A DNA stretch of 64,000 nt from Paramacrobiotus metropolitanus (taxonomy: Eukaryota > Tardigrada > Eutardigrada > Parachela > Macrobiotidae): positions 2,728,001-2,792,000 of the forward strand of contig NW_026570221.1 in assembly GCF_019649055.1 (NCBI RefSeq), in the 5' to 3' direction. The notes under the pieces are model-generated. The model was not told where the DNA came from and did no database searches. It was given only the letters and a program-made list of their open reading frames with translations. This document shows positions 57,862 through 64,000 of the stretch, piece after piece (position 1 is the stretch's first letter; every line of letters starts with the position of its first letter). Both the position numbers and the translations under genes were made by a program.

Positions 57862-58159
57862 CTGTTTGGCACCGTGCAACTCTGACAGCTCAGAGTCAGC
57901 CGGTCTGCCGTTTGAAGAATTAATGGAATTTTGTTGTTTTGACCCGGCATTATGCCAACTGGGTCACCGAGTTTCGGCGTCGATGACGCTGATTTTATTC
58001 TAAACGGTATTCGTGAAGGATTTCGTATTGTTAATGATTGGAATGCAATCGGGCCAGCCGATTGCAAGAATTACCCCAGCGCTCTTAGTGACGAGACAAA
58101 GCCAGTCTTGGATAGGCTTTTTCGCGAAGAGCTGCAAGTAGGTCGCATTAAGGAGCAGA

Positions 58160-58726
58160 GAGAAGCCTCTGCGTATACAAGCCATAGGAGCTGTCCCTAA
58201 AAAGGAGACTGGCTCTGTTAGGCCTATTACTGATTGCAGTCGTCCTAATACTGATTCTTTGAATTCTTTTATTGAGGCTGAGCCATTTTGTTTTGAATCT
58301 ACTGACGATGCATTGCGATTAGGAACACCTAATTGCTATTTCGCGGTAGTAGATATTAAAGCAGCTTACCGCTCGGTGGCGGTTCACCTGACACAGTGGC
58401 AGCTGCAAGGTTTCCGCTGGGCGTTCAAAGGAGAACCTGAAAAATATTACGTTGACCGATGTTTGTGTTTTGGCGAATGCGCTGGCAGTATTTCAAAAAA
58501 TATCGCGTGCGCTAGCAACAATAATGCGCAAGCGTGGGTTTTAGTGGTTTGTTACTTGGACGACTTTCTATTAATTGGCAAAGATTACGAAAGTTGTAAC
58601 GCAGCGTTATTGTTCTTTAAATTTGTTGACGAGGCTTGGTTTTTCTGCCAAATGGGAGAAAACGTTAGACCAAGCCAACGCATAACCTTTCTGGGGCTAA
58701 TTATTGACCTGTTTTTCAGCGGCTGA
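58160..58726 (+). pseudogene. DIRS reverse transcriptase
   Basis: Conserved blocks are GAVPKKETGSVRPITDCSRP, FAVVDIKAAYRSV (first catalytic Asp), GFRWAF, a divergent CLCFGECAG block, VVCYLDDFLLIG (catalytic YLDD) and ITFLGLIID. A frame change follows near 58704, and the connecting region is broken into short frames up to 59060. Confidence 0.8.
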
Positions 58727-59019
58727 GCTACCAGTTGACAAGCTTGAGAAACTGTTGTGTTTGGTTAAAGTTCATCAAGAGGCAAAGTTCATTTCAAAAA
58801 AGAACTGCAGGTTAGTCACATGTCGTTTGCATCCAAAGCGATTTATGGTGCCCGTACTTTCTCAAGAATCTTTATTGATGAACTTTCTCTGCTGAAGAAG
58901 CCTTGGCAAAGTGAAGGTCAACCGGCTTTTACGCCACGAGCTGCTTTGGTGGAGCAGCTCGCTTCCGATTTTAACGGCCTTTGTCCGTGCCCATTCGGTG
59001 TTCCTCGAACACTGGTTAC

Positions 59020-60465
59020 GGTTTGCAGACGCGTCCTTTACCGGCTTTGGTGCGGTGGTTAATGGCATCTGGCTCGCCGGAACTTAGGCACCGCATGTTC
59101 AAATATCCCCTCAGGGTTTGAACAGAACTGGTTACCGCCGCCGGACGTACATAATTCGATCCAACAAAACATTAATTTTTGGAGTTAATCGCTGCTTGCA
59201 TTCCCCTAATAATTTGCGCCCCGTATTTACAAGAGGCGAAAGTGTTGGTGCTGTCCGACAACACGCAAACTGTTTCGTTCCTCAACAGAGGAACGACTAA
59301 AAACCTGGAGGCCCTTAAATGGCTTAAGCGTGTGTTTGCAGCGAGTGTAGCCCATGGCTACAGGGTCATGGCTACACACTCGGCTGGCGTAAAAAATGTG
59401 CTCGCAGATGCTCTCAGCCGCTTAACAGAAGCTCCGCAGCAGAAATCTCGCTTTTTGAATTTTTTAAAAGCAGTTTTCCTGGCCCTAAATTGCCTTTTTG
59501 TGGTTGTTGCAGTTTCCAAACTGCGCCGTAGATTATCCGATCTCCGGATTAAATCAATGGCAATCACCACATCGAAAACGCGGGCCTCGCAGTGGAAGAC
59601 TTTCGTGACCTTTTGCACGCAGTATAAACTGCGCGTCTTGCCAGCTAGTGAGGAAACAGTAGCACTCTATGTTGCGCATTTGTCGAAAACTTTAGAATTT
59701 TCAACAGTTAAAAATTATGTTGCCAGCTTGATCTCGTTTCATACATTTAACAATTTTATTCCACCCGATTTAAACCATTTCTCTATTAAGCAGGCCTTGT
59801 CAGGCCTGCAGCGCATTCGCACTGAACTGCCGAACAAGCGAGATCCGCTGTTGCCCGCGGATTTGCTAAAAATCTATGTGCATTTAAGTTCTGTTGACAA
59901 AATATATCGCCGCTGTTTTTGGGCCGCAACTGTGGTTGGGTTTTCCACACTTTTGCGCAGCGCCAACCTTTTCCCAAGCAAAGCGGGTTGTCACCTGCTC
60001 GCCGGCGACGTTGAATTTACTGAGCAGGGCGCGCTTCTGTCAGTTAAAGTTTTGAAAACAGATCGCTTTCAACAGAAAACGATCACCATACCAGTTTATA
60101 GACTGGGACAGAAGAACCCGCTTTGTCCTGTTAGGGCATTGCGCAGGCTGTTGGAATCTACACCAAGCACGCCCCAAAGCGCCCTGTTTTCCTATTTTGA
60201 TAACGGGAAAATAATGCCCATGTGTTCTAGCATTTACAACAACCTTCTATCCTCGTGCGCCCACCGCGCCGGCCTTCCCGCCTCCCGCATATCCGTCCAT
60301 TCACTACGCAGTGGAGCCGCAACATTTTCCGCATCAGTGGGGATATCTACCGCATCACTAAAAGCCCAGGGACACTGGAAATGCGACTGCTATCAGCAGT
60401 ATGTGCGTCGGGACGTCGAATATCGCCTGGAATTCTGCCAAGCCATGCGGGAAGCCCTTCGCTGA
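59020..60465 (+). CDS. DIRS RNase H and tyrosine recombinase
   Basis: RNase H residues appear as FADAS (about 59035), ELIAAC (59182), LSDNTQTVSFLNRG and NVLADALSR. The first Asp lies before a frame break near 59090. From 59179 one open frame of 428 codons runs into the recombinase: an N-terminal SAM-like part (TSKTRASQWKTFVTFC), then the catalytic Arg in TLLRSANLF, a Lys in KVLKTDRF, HSLRSG, GHWK and a Tyr in YQQYVRR, giving the R-K-HxxR-H/W-Y set. It ends at 60465. The recombinase would integrate a circular cDNA without making a target duplication. Confidence 0.82.
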
Positions 60466-60639
60466 GCTGCTATTCACCATCCAGTTGCCTTTCTCTCTTT
60501 ATTTTGCCTTTCTAGCTCCGTGTTCTTTCTTGGGGGTTTTTGGAGGTTGTTCTGCCGTGTTGTTGTTCGGTTAGCGATAATAAAATCACCCCCCTTTGTG
60601 AAATCGTAGCGTCCCACCAAAACAATAATCAGCTGGGAT

Positions 60640-61607
60640 ATGTTTAAACGCCCGATCCGAACTGGCATCTACACGCTCTGCGCAGCCAACTGGAACTTCT
60701 TCGGACAGTCTTGGGTTTGTATGGTCATTATTGCACATTCTCGGCACAGCGAGAGATGCGCTGAAGCGGGCACCGTGCTATACATCGGTCCAGCAGGTTT
60801 CTGTCTAATCTGTTCACTCATCATGGTTTGAGTCACGAATGCGGCCGGCACGAAATGTCTTGTCATACTCGAGCCATACAACAGGTGAATAAACTCCCGC
60901 CAACTCGGTGATGATAGTATGATAGGAATCCAAAGGGTACTGCAGTACCGGATGGTAAAAACTTCGTACACGGCGAAAACAATAAAGGCTTCATTCCACA
61001 GAGTAAAAGATGTGATCGTGACTTTTCGGGCTTTGAGTCCGAAAGAACAAAATTGCCATCCCTGATCTCAAACTCAAGCCGCCTTGAATCGGGGACATGA
61101 TGCTATTCGTTCGTAACAGCTTATCCAAATCGATGTTGATCGTGAGGTCAAACAACTCCTCCAGACACTTCGCCAACATAGGAAACCCAGCTGGCAGTGG
61201 TGGAGGTTTTTTACTGGTACCGCTTCCCGTGCTCGCAGATGGAACTGGCTGAGCATCATTGACCTTCTGAGTTAAGTGGGTGAGCTGATTTTGCTGGTTC
61301 ATCATCAACTGGAGAATCATGGCCATTTCTGTAGGCTGCGACGACGGCGGAACGGTACTCGAAGCAGGCGGATATGAATCACATCCCGATCCTTGCTAGC
61401 GACCAGAGACTGCAAATGCTGTTGAGCAGCTGCAATCCGAGTGTCGAGATCACCTGAAGGTTCCGCTGTTACCGTGGGGGAACTATTCGTGGGTGGATTA
61501 TCGGAGATGGGATTGCCAATTGCCCGTCGGCGACCACGACCAGGCCGCTTTGTTGGTGGCAGAGGCGCGGTGGACCTTCTTGTAGTTCCCCTACCTCTTC
61601 CGGACAT
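60640..61607 (-). pseudogene. Gag of a second DIRS-like element, inverted
   Basis: The minus strand starts with ATG at 61607 (MSGRGRGTTRRST), runs through a basic Pro/Ser-rich segment, shifts frame near 61380, continues with NQQNQLTHLTQK, PLPAGFPMLAKCLEELFDL and further shifted pieces including VVWLEYDKTFRAGR. The last phrase resembles gag-type W..YD..FR motifs. The element ends tail to tail with the recombinase of the plus-strand DIRS element. No RT follows on this strand. Confidence 0.5.
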
Positions 61608-62084
61608 AATGATGCATAAAAATGTATGCAGTACAATGAGATTAATCAATGATATGCAAATTATGATATGTAAATGCAATAACACGGCAAAACACATTCA
61701 CTGAACAGCTTCTAAATTCCAGTCCGCGTGCAAACGACAAAATGCCAGACACAGATCGTACCACACAACCAAAGTATGCTGCTAACGCAGGTAAATGGAA
61801 CAGCTCTAACGCTGCATATAGTGGATAAGGCAGGCGTTCCGGTGCAACAGGTAAACTTCACATTCCAGGCAACCAACGGAAGGCGATAGGTGATCCGAAC
61901 AAAGGCTATTGTTCAGAGCCGCAGAATGAGATCAGCCGTGCCGGCGTTTTCTCATCGTCGTTAAAACAAGTTAGCGACTAAACGCTAACTTCAATTACTT
62001 GCGAATAGTGCTTTGGTGGTCGCGCAGAAAAAACATATTTTATGCCTATAATGGTTTTTTTACCAGGAAAATTTTCTTTTGACC
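61608..62084. other. Non-coding stretch
   Basis: No feature recognised beyond what may be the 5' flank of the inverted gag. Confidence 0.35.
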
Positions 62085-62232
62085 ACAAAAAATTCCTTCC
62101 TCTTTTTGACCCGAAAAATTTCCTTCCTCCTTTTGACTCCAGAAATTTTCCTTTCTCAAACATTTCCTTCCTCCTTTTGACCACACAAAATTTCCTTCCT
62201 CTAAACTTTCCTTCCTCCTTTTGACATTGGCC
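62085..62232 (+). repeat. TTCCTTCCTCCTTTTGAC word repeat, copy 2
   Basis: Same words and same terminal phrase (TTTTGACATTGGCC) as 36690-36815, with different spacing of the units. Outside the phrase the two loci differ. They could be right ends of a word-repeat element whose left ends I could not find. Confidence 0.75.
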
Positions 62233-63736
62233 ATTTAAGAAGAGATTATACCGATTTCGACTTCTTTTGACTATTCTCGCTGGCGCAATGCGTGCGCTTA
62301 TGCTGCAACATAACTACTCATCTGACCTAATACTATGATATTTTCGCTACATACATTGAAAGTCTGAAATTGGTTAGACAATTTTAAAATGTTAAAGTCA
62401 CTGATCAAAAGCCGTTATTTTCCGGAAGCAATAAAAATTCAAGCAGATTTTTGAAATTTTTCTTTCAAGCGTAGCGATGTGTTCCGCTAAAATGACTAAA
62501 GCTCTGTAGAGCGTTTTTCCAAAAAACTCAACCATTCTTGAAAAAAAACAAACTTTTTTACGCTCAAAGTTACCTTCTTTTATTTTTTACAGAATATGCA
62601 ATCATTTTTCACAAAAACGCTCCACAATTCTTCTTGAAAATGATTTTTCTTGAATCTGATCAGATGTCAGAATTTTCTGACATCTTTCAAACTTGTTATT
62701 GAGTTCAGAAGTCAATTTTGAAAATTTTTCAGAAAGTGGCGAAGAACCTTCTTTGTTCTGCGCTTTCCTTTGGTCTTACCGATTCTGTGCTTGCAGTGCC
62801 GCCACACTGAATGTGTGCACAGCGAAGAATGGACTTTGGCCACTCTTTCATGTGCACTCACGGGATCGAGCTACGTGTTTCCATTGTCTAGCGCCTTTGT
62901 TATGCTGTATTCGTCCTCACTGTGTGAACCTGAGCCTTGTCTGGTCCTATTACACTTGCAGTCTGGCACGGAATATAACAGCCACAAGGTATATTCCAGA
63001 TTGAAAGAAAGCACATCTGGTGCAATCTTTCTTTCGCTTATTTTGACCACAGGTGGCAGTACTGTAGAAAGATGCGATAGCCCGCCAAATCGCTCCTGGT
63101 CGGCAACGAAAAAACTTGAATAAGTTTTTTCGTTGCTACCTGAATCTACTGAACTTTCGCCCAGTAACAGATCAAACTATTCTTATTACACTGCAGAATT
63201 TCGAAAATCTCATTTTCAGTCTTGCTACCATCGTATAATTCTCCTTAAGCCGATTAGCAGCGAATTTTATATTTTGCTCGATACACTTATGTGGGGTTGC
63301 CTAATAAATGCGGTTCCTCATCCAGATACCACTATTTCTACAGCCTACAAGACTTTGTATGATGCAAAGAACTATGAAAGTACAGTTAAATCCTGAATGC
63401 CGATACCACACTCCACACTCCACAGTAATAACGTTTACTGAGTAATCCTCTTTTGTTACTGGAGTTTTATTACCATTACCGTATACGGCGGCCAAAAATT
63501 AGTTCAGAACGGTTCAACCGACCCTAATTACTATGTAATCCATTTCAGGAAAGAAAAGCACTGAAATGCCTTATAAATATCATCACATAGAACTTTGGTA
63601 TGTCTCCTCACATTGTGCGGAACGCCGAAAGCAAATTAAATACCCATTCCGGAGTTAGAACAGAAACGCTACAGATCCACAGAGCGACCGAAACGTATGC
63701 ACACACTGTCGAACCGCTATCTGAATATCGCTCTGC
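62233..63736. other. Non-coding stretch downstream of Ig member F
   Basis: A 117-codon plus-strand frame at 62770-63123 has a Cys-rich start, but I recognise nothing in it and see no splice partners. The rest looks random. Confidence 0.35.
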
Positions 63737-64000
63737 TTAGATAACGTGGAGATGGGCTTCCTGGACGATCCATTCATCCAGACGGTCGTTAATTCGGAAC
63801 CAGCATTCGTACAGCCCGGCGTCCTTCCACGTGACGCGGTCGATCTTCATCTTCGAGTCGCATCGGCCCTGATCATCCACACCGAAATGGAAGACGCTGC
63901 TAGAAGCCTTGATCTTATCGGCCACGTCGGAAATGGACCTGGCCATCAGCAGGTAGCTTTCCTTGCGCCACAGGAAGCGGGTCTTCAGAGCGCCGGGGAG
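63737..64000 (-). CDS. Ig-family member F, partial at window edge
   Basis: The visible 88 codons run from LPGALKTRFLWRKE through GVDDQGRCDSKMKIDRVTWKDAGLYECWF to the stop TAA at 63737-63739, all in one frame. They cover most of Ig domain 2, and the remainder lies beyond the window. In its second half it is closest by eye to member B before that copy's frameshifts. It may be a functional gene. Confidence 0.75.
   Translation of the reverse strand, partial: LPGALKTRFLWRKESYLLMARSISDVADKIKASSSVFHFGVDDQGRCDSKMKIDRVTWKDAGLYECWFRINDRLDEWIVQEAHLHVI

Larger units (their letters stand above)
57361..60620 (+). mobile_element. DIRS-type tyrosine-recombinase retroelement, decayed
   Basis: Order: gag with a Cys/His finger, reverse transcriptase, RNase H, tyrosine recombinase, all on the plus strand. 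This order with a recombinase instead of an integrase defines DIRS-like elements. Gag and RT are broken by frameshifts, while the RNase H plus recombinase frame is intact over 428 codons. Terminal repeats and the internal complementary region were not identified, so the limits are approximate. Confidence 0.8.

Noticed and set aside
57521-58003. 160-codon frame overlapping the DIRS gag
   Set aside because: It is the alternative frame of the gag finger region; the accepted frame carries the Cys/His motif.
62770-63123. 117-codon plus-strand frame
   Set aside because: No recognised motif, no splice partner; its length is not exceptional for a 64-kb window.
1-64000. CRISPR arrays, bacterial operons or plasmid origins
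   Set aside because: Repeats here are tandem or inverted words without regular spacers, genes have GT-AG introns, and no bacterial gene was recognised.

Overview
The window is animal nuclear DNA, most likely from an invertebrate. It has short exons with GT-AG introns, a split tRNA-type Pol III promoter, secreted proteins with immunoglobulin-like and Kazal domains, and a dense load of eukaryotic transposons (DIRS, LINE-type fragments, many foldback elements). There are no operons, Shine-Dalgarno sites or CRISPR arrays. I cannot name the species. Exon models below were built by hand from reading frame, splice dinucleotides and intron phase; none is backed by transcripts.

Layout. 1-3 kb: a small hAT-type MITE and two identical tRNA-Glu genes facing each other. 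3.3-5.9 kb: a secreted Kazal-domain gene whose second intron carries a 728-bp foldback element. 6.1-10.3 kb (minus): the 3' exons of a secreted protein with a dermatopontin-like motif; a decayed copy of one exon lies at 45.1 kb. 13.9-25.7 kb: three members (A, B, C) of a minus-strand family of secreted two-Ig-domain proteins, all damaged, mixed with retroelement fragments. 47.3-50.3 kb: two intact members (D, E) of the same family; a further partial one (F) runs off the right end. 55.2-55.8 kb: a large palindrome made of two copies of that family's N-terminal exon. 57.3-61.6 kb: a DIRS-type tyrosine-recombinase retroelement abutting, tail to tail, a decayed gag of a second element.

The main discovery is at 26104-44863. 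This 18.76-kb interval is bounded by an 8-bp direct repeat (AAAATAAT) and by 28-nt inverted termini with four mismatches. Just inside both ends lie arrays of a 93-bp repeat in opposite orientation. The interior holds two divergent, spliced and apparently intact genes. One is a 596-residue KDZ-type (Kyakuja/Dileera/Zisupton) DDE transposase with its acidic triad. The other is a protein of about 376 residues with a basic nuclear-localisation motif and a C-terminal PHD finger. I read this as one giant, nearly complete DNA transposon.

A second theme is a class of small foldback elements whose arms are arrays of a short degenerate word, different in each element. Several share a TTTCTTAGG-rich core, and four have target duplications of 7-9 bp. 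They look like non-autonomous relatives or mimics of large transposons with subterminal repeats, and three of them sit inside the 18.76-kb element.
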